64,000 nucleotides of DNA from Steroidobacteraceae bacterium (GTDB lineage: Bacteria; Pseudomonadota; Gammaproteobacteria; Steroidobacterales; Steroidobacteraceae): positions 1-64,000 of the forward strand of contig JAHCAM010000005.1 of the NCBI GenBank assembly GCA_019634895.1, written 5' to 3'. The translations under genes were made by a program, and so were the position numbers. This document shows positions 51,829 to 60,106 of this stretch, piece by piece. Numbering within the stretch: the first letter of the stretch is position 1; each line of letters starts with the position of its first letter. The notes below the pieces were generated by a model. The model was given only the letters and a program-made list of their open reading frames with translations. It was not told the DNA's origin and searched no databases.

Positions 51829-52422
51829 CGTCTCCTCGAGGAACCGCACCCGCCCGGTTTCCAGCTCGTACCAAGCGCCGACGACCACCAGGCCGTCGCG
51901 CGCGACCAGCCCCTCGATGGTCCGCGAGCCGTGCCGCAACTGCTGCACCGAGGCCAGGATGTTGGCGCGCATCGCCTCGTGTTCGTCGCCGATGCCGGTG
52001 ACCGCCGGGCGAATCCGATCGACGATGTCCTTGAGGTTGGGCGACTGGTTCGCGGACGGCCGGCGCATCTCCTCGAGCGTCGCCGCGATCGCCCCGCAGG
52101 AGGAGTGACCGAGCACCACGACGAGGCGGGTGCCGAATCGGTCGGCCGCGAACTCGACGCTGCCGATCAGCGAGGGCGCGACGATGTTGCCCGCGACGCG
52201 GATCACGAACAGGTCGCCCGGGCCCTGGTCGAAGACGATCTCGACCGGCACGCGCGAATCCGAGCAGCCGAGCACGATGGCGAACGGTTCCTGCGCGGCG
52301 GCGAGCGCCGCGCGCCGCTCGGCGGTCAGCAGCGCCCCGAGGCTGCGGGTATCCGCCGCGAAGCGCGCGTTGCCCTCGCGCAGGCGGGCGAGCGCTGCGG
52401 CCGCCGTGACGCCGCGGCTCAC
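51817..52422 (-). CDS. Beta-class carbonic anhydrase
   Basis: Zinc enzyme interconverting CO2 and bicarbonate. The 201-residue product has the zinc ligands and Asp/Arg dyad in VLGCSDSRVPVEIVFDQGPG and the His/Cys ligands in VVVLGHSSCGAIAATLE, plus LFVIRVAGNIV. GTG 52422 overlaps the HD-domain gene stop as GTGA. It is the last gene of a HIT-TfoX-HD-carbonic anhydrase run. Confidence 0.95.
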   Translation of the reverse strand: MSRGVTAAAALARLREGNARFAADTRSLGALLTAERRAALAAAQEPFAIVLGCSDSRVPVEIVFDQGPGDLFVIRVAGNIVAPSLIGSVEFAADRFGTRLVVVLGHSSCGAIAATLEEMRRPSANQSPNLKDIVDRIRPAVTGIGDEHEAMRANILASVQQLRHGSRTIEGLVARDGLVVVGAWYELETGRVRFLEETLAP

Positions 52423-53069
52423 GGCCCGATTTCCCTGCGCAACTGCAAGAGGAACGCCTGCATGAATTCCGTGCGCCGCATCGCCTCGCGCCGGCCGGCC
52501 CCGGTCTGCATGGTACCGGCAAGCTTCAGCAGCTTGGTATAGAAGTGATCCAGCGACGCGCCGCGGTCATCGGGGGCGCGGCGCTCGCAGAAGGGGTCCT
52601 CCGGCTGGTACAGCGTCCGGCCGAGCGCGGCGCCCACGGCGATCGCGCGCGCCGTGCCGATGGCGCCCAGCGCATCGAGGCGGTCCGCGTCCTGTACGAC
52701 CTTCGCCTCGACCGTGCGCGGCGCGATGCCCGCGGAATAGCTGTGCGCCTCGATGGCGTGGGCGATTCCCTCGAGGAACTGTTCGGCGTAACCCGCGTCC
52801 CTCAGGAACCGCAGCGCATGTTCCGCCGCGATGCGCGAGGCGCGCGGGCGGTCCGGCGAGTCCTTGGGCACGTTGACGCAGTCGTGCAGCCAGGCGGCGG
52901 GCAGCACGATCTCCGGTCGCGCGCCCTCCTCCTCCGCGAGCTGCAATGCGGTCGCGACGACGCGCCTCAGGTGCGCCACGCCGTGGCCTGGATCCGGATC
53001 CGGGTGGCCGTCGAGGAAGGCGATGAAGCGCGGCTCCCATTCCTGCCGCAGGCGGTCGAGCGCGGTCAT
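52419..53069 (-). CDS. HD-domain phosphohydrolase (YedJ-like)
   Basis: A 216-residue HD-superfamily protein with the metal ligands in DPGHGVAHLRRVVATALQLA, IVLPAAWLHDCVNVPK and the distal Asp in EAKVVQDADRLDALGAIGTA. The C-terminal HFYTKLLKLAGTMQTGAGRR matches the YedJ subgroup; the substrate is probably a nucleotide or phosphorylated metabolite but is unknown. ATG 53069 overlaps the TfoX-N gene (ATGA). Confidence 0.88.
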   Translation of the reverse strand: MTALDRLRQEWEPRFIAFLDGHPDPDPGHGVAHLRRVVATALQLAEEEGARPEIVLPAAWLHDCVNVPKDSPDRPRASRIAAEHALRFLRDAGYAEQFLEGIAHAIEAHSYSAGIAPRTVEAKVVQDADRLDALGAIGTARAIAVGAALGRTLYQPEDPFCERRAPDDRGASLDHFYTKLLKLAGTMQTGAGRREAMRRTEFMQAFLLQLRREIGP

Positions 53070-53431
53070 TTGGGCCTTCGCGCCCGCGCGGACTTGCGCG
53101 ATGCCTTCGACGCGAGTGCAACGGCCAGCGCCTCGCGCGCCCAGGTCACGAGCTCATCTGCGTCCTCCAGCACCTCCGCAGGCACCTCCCAGTAGCCCAT
53201 CTGGTAGTCCGGCCGGTCGGGATACGGGCAGAACGGCCTCGAGCCCGCGCGCTGGAACCGCGGCCGGTTCGAGTCGCCGGTCTTGAAGTAGAGGGTGTCT
53301 TCGTCGATCAGCGCGAAGAACAGGCCGTCGAGGTAGAGGCCGACGCCGCCGAACATGCGCCGCGGAGTCACGCGGCCTGCAGCGGCGAGCTGCTCGAGGA
53401 CGAAGTCGCGGTAGTCGTCGCTCACGCTCAC
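53066..53431 (-). CDS. TfoX N-terminal domain protein
   Basis: A 121-residue single-domain protein: FVLEQLAAAGRVTPRRMFGG, VGLYLDGLFFALIDEDTLYF and a PDYQMGYWEVPAEVLED block are typical of TfoX/Sxy N-domains. There is no C-terminal TfoX domain, so a competence-regulator role is not implied. GTG 53431 overlaps the HIT gene stop; GTG 53425 is possible. Confidence 0.88.
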   Translation of the reverse strand: MSVSDDYRDFVLEQLAAAGRVTPRRMFGGVGLYLDGLFFALIDEDTLYFKTGDSNRPRFQRAGSRPFCPYPDRPDYQMGYWEVPAEVLEDADELVTWAREALAVALASKASRKSARARRPK

Positions 53432-53868
53432 GGCCGGCCCCCGAGCGCCGCGTGCAGCGCATCGCGCAGCTCGCGGTGCGCCTCGGCATCGAAGGCAGGC
53501 GCACGGCTCCAGTCGTAGCTCCAGGGATGCGCGGTCACGTGCGGCGCCGGCTCGTCGGCGTAGCGCGGGATCACGTGCGCATGCAGCGCCGGGTCCTGGT
53601 TGCCGAGGATCGCGTAATTGATGCGCAGCGCGTGCGTGACCGCGAGCACCGCGTCGCCGAGCGCCGCCATGTCGGCGAGGAAGGCGGCGCGGTCGCTGCC
53701 TGCGAGCGCGTTCAGCGCCGGCACCACCGGGTCCGGCAGCAGCAGGCAATAACCCGGCAGCACCTGCCGCTCGCCCAGCACCGCCCAGCCGGAGGCGAGG
53801 CGCGCGACGAAAGTCGGATCCGCGCCGGCACGCAGCGCATCCACGCGGCGATGGATGGCGGTAGTCAC
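53428..53868 (-). CDS. HIT-family nucleotide hydrolase/transferase
   Basis: A 146-residue histidine-triad protein. The active-site motif reads PALHAHVIPRY, an HxHxxPRY variant in place of the usual HxHxHxx triad, and GYCLLLPDPVVPALNALAGS lies near the N-terminus. The target (nucleoside phosphoramidate or dinucleoside polyphosphate) is unknown. It starts with GTG 53868. Chained GTGA/ATGA overlaps join it to the TfoX, HD and carbonic anhydrase genes. Confidence 0.85.
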   Translation of the reverse strand: MTTAIHRRVDALRAGADPTFVARLASGWAVLGERQVLPGYCLLLPDPVVPALNALAGSDRAAFLADMAALGDAVLAVTHALRINYAILGNQDPALHAHVIPRYADEPAPHVTAHPWSYDWSRAPAFDAEAHRELRDALHAALGGRP

Positions 53869-53881
53869 GATGCGCAGCCCC

Positions 53882-55033
53882 CTATCCGCCGCGCGCCACG
53901 TTGACGGCCAGCACCCTGGCGCGCGGGAAGAAGTTGAAGTCGGTCGCGGTTGCGATCGTGTAGGCGCCGATCTGGCGCGCGACCACGAGGTCGCCGATCT
54001 CGAGCTCGGGCAGCATGATGTCCTCGGAGACCACGTCGATGCTGTCGCAGGTGGGCCCGGCCACGACGCAGTGCTGGCGCTCGCCGCCGTGCGGCAACAC
54101 CGGCTCCACCGGGAACCGCGAGTGATCGTAGAGCTGGCCGCTGAACGTGCCGTACAGCCCGTCGTCGAGGTAGTACCACCAGCGCCCGTCGCGCTTCGCG
54201 CGGCCCATGACGGTCGCCAGCCCGATCGCCGCCGGCCCGCAGATGAATCGCCCGGGCTCGGCGATCACGCGGATCTTCTCCGGCAGCCGCGCCAGAGCTG
54301 CGCGGATCGGCGCGCAGAATTCCGCGATCGGCGCGACCGGCTCCAGGTAGTCGATCGGGAAGCCGCCGCCGATGTCCAGGATCTCGAACGGGCCGAGGCC
54401 GCGGCGGCCTTCCGCGATCAGTCCGGCGCAGGTCTCGATGGCCTGCACGTACATGTCCGGGCGCGCGACCTGCGAGCCGACGTGAAACGAGAGCCCCGCG
54501 ACGCGAATCCTGGCCCGGGCCGCGCGACGCGCGAGCTCCAGCGCCGCATCGGTGTCGCAGCCGAACTTGCGCGACAGGTCCACCACGGCCTCGGGGCTGC
54601 GGAACGAGAGCCGCAGCAGCAGCTGCACGCGGTCGCGGTAGGCGACGAACTTGTCCACCTCGTCCGGGTTGTCCACGACGAAGGTGGTGACGCCGTAGTC
54701 GAGCGTGTGGCGGATGTCGGCGTCACGCTTGATCGGGTGCGTGTGGATGCAGCGCTCGGGCGGGATGCCCGCCTTGCGCACCAGGTCCACCTCGCCGTTG
54801 GTCGCGAGGTCGAACCACGACCCTTCGCGCGCCAGTACCTTGACCACGGTCCGGTCCGGCAACGGCTTCAGCGCGTAGTGCAGGTCCACGCCCGGCAGCG
54901 CCTCAGCCAGCGCCCGGTACTGGCGGCGGATCACGTCGCAGTCGATCACGAACAGCGGCGAGCCGAACTTCCCGACCAGCGCCGAGAGCGCCGCGGGCGT
55001 ATAGGGAGACGGGAGCCGGAGGTTGGTGTTCAT
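53882..55033 (-). CDS. Type III PLP-dependent decarboxylase (ornithine/lysine decarboxylase-like)
   Basis: A 383-residue alanine-racemase-fold decarboxylase. The PLP Lys56 is in VDLHYALKPLPDRTVV; the more common motif is YAxKAN/CN, so PLP here replaces the usual Asn loop. Other elements are conserved: LSRKFGCDTDAALEL, VAGLSFHVGSQ, ILDIGGGFPIDYLEP, VIAEPGRFICGPAA and the catalytic Cys in VVAGPTCDSIDVVSED. The substrate could be ornithine, lysine or another diamino acid; polyamine formation is the likely role. It stands alone between the HIT gene (13 bp) and waaA (10 bp). Confidence 0.85.
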   Translation of the reverse strand: MNTNLRLPSPYTPAALSALVGKFGSPLFVIDCDVIRRQYRALAEALPGVDLHYALKPLPDRTVVKVLAREGSWFDLATNGEVDLVRKAGIPPERCIHTHPIKRDADIRHTLDYGVTTFVVDNPDEVDKFVAYRDRVQLLLRLSFRSPEAVVDLSRKFGCDTDAALELARRAARARIRVAGLSFHVGSQVARPDMYVQAIETCAGLIAEGRRGLGPFEILDIGGGFPIDYLEPVAPIAEFCAPIRAALARLPEKIRVIAEPGRFICGPAAIGLATVMGRAKRDGRWWYYLDDGLYGTFSGQLYDHSRFPVEPVLPHGGERQHCVVAGPTCDSIDVVSEDIMLPELEIGDLVVARQIGAYTIATATDFNFFPRARVLAVNVARGG

Positions 55034-55043
55034 GCCGGTCGCA

Positions 55044-56306
55044 TCAGTCTAGCAGCGGCTCCACCAGCGCCAGCAGCCGGTCGATGGCGCCGCGATTGGC
55101 GTCCAGCACGGCCCTGCCCGCCTCGCCCATGCGGATGCGCAGCGCTGCGTCGTCCAGCAGGTCCGCGACGGCCTCACCCAGCTCGCCGGCGCCGGCGACG
55201 ACCCGGGCCGCGCCGGCCTCGATGAACAGGCCCGCGATCTCCTGGCTGTTGAAGTTGTGCGGCCCGGTCAGCACCGGCCGGCCGAGCGAGGCGGGTTCCA
55301 GCAGATTGTGGCCGCCGACCGGGACCAGGCTGCCCGCGACGAAGGCGAGATCGGCCGCGGCGTAGAACATCATGAGCTCGCCCATGGTGTCGCCGAGCAG
55401 GACCTTGACGGTCGTGGTCACGGGCGTCCCGGACGAGCGGCTCAGATATGCCTCGCCGCGCTTCGAGAGCAGTTCGCGCGCGGCGTCGAAGCGCTGCGGG
55501 TGCCGCGGCACGAGGATCAGCAGCGCATCCGGCAACCGCTCGAGCACGCGCCGGTGCGCCTCCAGCACGAGCTCTTCCTCGCCTTCGTGCGTGCTGCCCG
55601 CGACCCAGACCGGCCGGTGCGCCGCGTTCTGCCGGCGCCAGCCCAGGCCGCGCGCTTCCACGTCGCGTGGCGGCTCGAAGTCGAACTTGATGTTCCCGGT
55701 GACGTGGGTCCGCTCGGGCGCCGCGCCGATCGAGCGGAAGCGCCCGGCATCAGCATCGCTCTGCGCGCCGATCACGATGCCGTGCGACAGCACCTCGCGG
55801 AACAGCGGCACCAGCCGCCGGTAGCGGCCGACCGAGCGCGGCGAGAGGCGCGCGCTCGCGAGCACCAGCGGCACGCGGCGCCGGCCGCACTCGGCATAGA
55901 GGTTGGGCCACAGCTCGGTCTCGAGGATCATCGCGAGCCGTGGCTTCACGCGGCCGAAGAAGCGCCGCACCGAGCCGGGCAGGTCGAAGGGCACGTATGA
56001 GTGCCGCACGCGATCGCCGTAGAGCTGCCGCGCGCGCGCCGATCCCGTCGGCGTGACGGTCGTCAGCACCAGTGCCTGGCCCGGGTGCCGTTCAAGCAGC
56101 CGCCGCACCAGCGGCTCCGCGGCCTGCACTTCGCCGACCGACACCGCGTGGATCCAGATCGGGCGCCCGGCGATCTCCGGGCCGAAGCCGAAGCGCTCGC
56201 CGATCCGCTCGCGGTAGCTGGGGTCGCGCAGCCCGCGCCAGAAGTGCATCGCGAGCGCCACCGGCGCCGCGAGCAGGTAGATCAGCACGTTGTAGGCCAG
56301 GCGCAT
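55044..56306 (-). CDS. waaA: 3-deoxy-D-manno-octulosonic acid transferase
   Basis: Adds Kdo to lipid A precursor on the cytoplasmic face of the inner membrane. The 420-residue GT-B enzyme has an N-terminal membrane anchor (VLIYLLAAPVALAMHFW), IWIHAVSVGEVQAAEPLVRR with the catalytic Glu downstream in MILETELWPNLYAECGRRRV, GNIKFDFEPP, WVAGSTHEGEEELVLEAHRR and VGGHNLLEPASLGRPVLTGP. With a Kdo kinase next to it, the enzyme is probably monofunctional, as in Haemophilus; this is an inference. Confidence 0.95.
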   Translation of the reverse strand: MRLAYNVLIYLLAAPVALAMHFWRGLRDPSYRERIGERFGFGPEIAGRPIWIHAVSVGEVQAAEPLVRRLLERHPGQALVLTTVTPTGSARARQLYGDRVRHSYVPFDLPGSVRRFFGRVKPRLAMILETELWPNLYAECGRRRVPLVLASARLSPRSVGRYRRLVPLFREVLSHGIVIGAQSDADAGRFRSIGAAPERTHVTGNIKFDFEPPRDVEARGLGWRRQNAAHRPVWVAGSTHEGEEELVLEAHRRVLERLPDALLILVPRHPQRFDAARELLSKRGEAYLSRSSGTPVTTTVKVLLGDTMGELMMFYAAADLAFVAGSLVPVGGHNLLEPASLGRPVLTGPHNFNSQEIAGLFIEAGAARVVAGAGELGEAVADLLDDAALRIRMGEAGRAVLDANRGAIDRLLALVEPLLD

Positions 56307-56312
56307 GGCGGT

Positions 56313-57011
56313 TCAGGCGTCGTGCGCGGCGCGAAGCACCGCGAAGCCGTCGCGCCAGGCGATGCTGCCGCCGCTGACCTTGGCGAGGCTGCGCCCGAGG
56401 CGCTCCAGCACGCGCTCCTGCCAGGCGCCGGGCCCGCGGATACGCCCGCGGTCGAAATCGACGACCCAGACCTGACCCGCCCCGTCGAGCAGGACGTTGT
56501 GCGCGTTCAGGTCGGCGTGGTGCACGCCCGCGTCGTGGAACCGGCGCAGGCAGGCGCCGATGGCCGCCCAGTCCGCATCCCGCAGGTCGTCGGCGCGCAC
56601 CCTTTCGGCGAGCGACCGCACATCGAAGATGCGTTCGGTGATCAACTCGGCGCCGTAAGCGAGCAGTCCCCGCCGGTAGCCCGCGGCCACCGGCACCGGC
56701 ACCGGCAGCCGCATGCCGCGCAACTGCCACAGCAGCCGGAACTCGCGGAAGGGCCGCGTGCGCTCCTCGCCCAGGTAGAGGTAGCGGTCGCGCGCGACCT
56801 GCGCGGCCCAGCCGCCGCGCAGGTAGCGCCGCAGCGCCCAGTGGCGCGCGCCGTCGTCTATGAAATGTATGGAGCCGCGTCCGCCCGGCCGTTCCCTGAG
56901 CGCGCCCCTGGCGCGCCAGGCCGCACGGTCGAACAGCCGCCAGTCGGGGGACTCGACGCGCCCGGGATCAAACAGGATTGCGCCGCGGTCGACTGCCACA
57001 CGCTCGATCAT
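56313..57011 (-). CDS. kdkA: 3-deoxy-D-manno-octulosonic acid kinase
   Basis: Phosphorylates the first Kdo residue of LPS. The 232-residue product has a kinase fold with GRGSIHFIDDGARHWALRRY, ELITERIFDVRSLAERV, the catalytic loop GVHHADLNAHNVLLDGAGQV and the metal motif VWVVDFDRGRIRG. ATG 57011 lies 11 bp after the tryptophanase stop, and waaA follows after 6 bp, so LPS-core synthesis genes adjoin the lyase pair on one strand. Confidence 0.93.
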   Translation of the reverse strand: MIERVAVDRGAILFDPGRVESPDWRLFDRAAWRARGALRERPGGRGSIHFIDDGARHWALRRYLRGGWAAQVARDRYLYLGEERTRPFREFRLLWQLRGMRLPVPVPVAAGYRRGLLAYGAELITERIFDVRSLAERVRADDLRDADWAAIGACLRRFHDAGVHHADLNAHNVLLDGAGQVWVVDFDRGRIRGPGAWQERVLERLGRSLAKVSGGSIAWRDGFAVLRAAHDA

Positions 57012-57022
57012 CGAGCGCCAGT

Positions 57023-58375
57023 CTACAGTTCCTCGAAGCGCGCGGTGAAATGACGGAGCACCGGCGGCTCGTGCACCATGCGCAGCCCGCGCAGCCGGTC
57101 GCGCGCCGCGGCGAGCGCCGCGCAGACTTCCACGACGTAGTCCATGTGGCTCTGCGTGTAGACGCGCCGGGGCATGGCCAGGCGGACCAGCTCGAGCCCG
57201 GGCGGCGGGCGCTCGCCGAACATCGCCGAGCCGATCTCGACGGCCCGGACGCCGCCGATCCGGTACAGGCCGCAGACCACCGCCTGGCCCGGGAACTGCG
57301 CGCGCGGGATCTGCGGGCACAGTGCGGCGGCGTCGATGTAGATGGCGTGACCGCCGGGCGGCTGCACGATCGGGATGCCGGCGCGGGTCAGGCCCTCGCC
57401 GACGTACTCCACGCTGCGCAGCCGGTACGCCAGATAGTCCTCGTGCAGCACCTCCTCGAATCCCTGCGCCATCGCCTCGAGGTCGCGGCCGGCGAGGCCG
57501 CCGTAGGTGATGAAGCCCTCCGTGAGGATCAGCAGGTTGCTGGCACGGTACAGCAGCTCCGCGTCGCGCAGCAGCAGCAGCCCGCCGATGTTGACCAGGC
57601 CGTCCTTCTTGGCGCTGATGGTGGCACCGTCCGCCAGGCCGAACATCTCGCGGACGATGTCGCGCACCGGACGCCCGGACTGGCCGGGCTCGCGCTGCTT
57701 GATGAACCAGGCATTCTCCGCGAAGCGGCAGGCGTCGAGGAACAGCGGCAGCCGGTGCCGGTCGCAGACCGCGCGCACCGCGCGCAGGTTCTCAAGGCTG
57801 ACCGGCTGGCCGCCGCCGCTGTTGTTGGTCACGGTCACCATCACCAGCGGGATGCGCTCGCGGCCCGCCTCGGCGATCAGGCGCTCGAGCGCCGCGACGT
57901 CGAGGTTGCCCTTGAACGGATGCGGGCGTGCCGGGTCCGCGGCCTCGGGAATCGGCAGGTTCACCGCGGCCGCGCCCGAGTGCTCGACGTTGGCGCGCGT
58001 CGTGTCGAAGTGCGCGTTGTTCGGGATCACCTTGCCGGGCCCGCCGACCAGCTCGAACAGGATGCGCTCGCTGGCCCGGCCCTGGTGCGTCGGCAGGATG
58101 TGCTCGAAGCCGGTGACCTCCTGCAGCCGCCGCTGGAAGCGGTAGAAGCTCGGCGAGCCGGCATAGGACTCGTCGCCGCGCATGATCCCGGCCCACTGCT
58201 CGGACGACATCGCGCCGGTGCCGCTGTCGGTCAGCAGGTCGATGATCACGTCGTCGGAATGCACCAGGAACAGGTTGAAGCCGGCCTCGCGCAGGATCGC
58301 CTCGCGCTGTTCACGCGTGGTCATCCGGATCGGCTCCACCGACTTGATCCGGAACGGCTCGATGATCGTCTTCAT
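57023..58375 (-). CDS. tnaA: Tryptophanase (tryptophan indole-lyase)
   Basis: PLP beta-eliminating lyase that splits tryptophan to indole, pyruvate and ammonia. The 450-residue product keeps [40 protein letters not shown] and the PLP Lys257 in ISAKKDGLVNIGG. Residues that separate tryptophanase from tyrosine phenol-lyase match the tryptophan type: Asp124 in HFDTTRA (E. coli Asp137), Ile381 in RAVEIGS and His442 in LRHFTARF. It is about 20 residues shorter than E. coli TnaA in the region after ELVGGPGKVIPN. It lies 7 bp after the tyrosine phenol-lyase gene with GGTGAG 6 bp before the ATG. There is no tnaC leader or permease gene. Confidence 0.9.
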   Translation of the reverse strand: MKTIIEPFRIKSVEPIRMTTREQREAILREAGFNLFLVHSDDVIIDLLTDSGTGAMSSEQWAGIMRGDESYAGSPSFYRFQRRLQEVTGFEHILPTHQGRASERILFELVGGPGKVIPNNAHFDTTRANVEHSGAAAVNLPIPEAADPARPHPFKGNLDVAALERLIAEAGRERIPLVMVTVTNNSGGGQPVSLENLRAVRAVCDRHRLPLFLDACRFAENAWFIKQREPGQSGRPVRDIVREMFGLADGATISAKKDGLVNIGGLLLLRDAELLYRASNLLILTEGFITYGGLAGRDLEAMAQGFEEVLHEDYLAYRLRSVEYVGEGLTRAGIPIVQPPGGHAIYIDAAALCPQIPRAQFPGQAVVCGLYRIGGVRAVEIGSAMFGERPPPGLELVRLAMPRRVYTQSHMDYVVEVCAALAAARDRLRGLRMVHEPPVLRHFTARFEEL

Positions 58376-58382
58376 CGCGCAC

Positions 58383-59856
<1,474 letters not shown>

Positions 59857-59867
59857 GGCGCGGAGTA

Positions 59868-60074
59868 TCAGCGCTTCAGCACGAACTCCGCGCTGCAATA
59901 CGGGCAGATCGCGGCGCCCGTCTTCTCGATCGGCAGGTAGACGCGGGGGTGGCTGTTCCAGAGCGACATCGCCGGCATCGGGCAGGACAGCGGCAGGTCG
60001 GCCGCGGTGACCTCGTAGCGGTTCCGGGCATTCGGCGGGATCGGTTCGCGCTCGGCGGTCTGGGTTGAGGGCAC
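59868..60074 (-). CDS. Small zf-CHCC zinc-finger protein
   Basis: A 68-residue protein of the CHCC zinc-finger family, related to a mitochondrial complex I accessory subunit. The ligands are in DLPLSCPMPAMSLWNSHPRV (Cys and His) and AAICPYCSAEFVL (CxxC). The start is GTG 60074 with GGGGA upstream. It has its own TATAAT overlapping the glnE stop. The role in bacteria is unknown. Confidence 0.88.
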   Translation of the reverse strand: MPSTQTAEREPIPPNARNRYEVTAADLPLSCPMPAMSLWNSHPRVYLPIEKTGAAICPYCSAEFVLKR

Positions 60075-60100
60075 GGCGATTTCCCCGGTTCGAGGCGCCG

Positions 60101-60106
60101 ATTATA
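60101..60106 (-). promoter_or_regulatory. -10 box for the zinc-finger gene, overlapping the glnE stop
   Basis: A perfect TATAAT on the reverse strand that contains the TAA stop of glnE; predicted start near 60094, giving a 20-nt leader. No clear -35. Confidence 0.5.

Noticed and set aside
53066..53431. TfoX/Sxy competence regulator
   Set aside because: Only the N-terminal domain is present and the context is metabolic, so a competence role is not supported.
53855..55225. A 456-codon open frame opposite the decarboxylase gene
   Set aside because: Antisense composition artefact with no recognised motif, while the minus-strand frame encodes an intact PLP enzyme.
58376..58382. tnaC-like leader peptide before tnaA
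   Set aside because: The gap to the upstream lyase gene is 7 bp, so no leader can fit; none is seen before tpl either.
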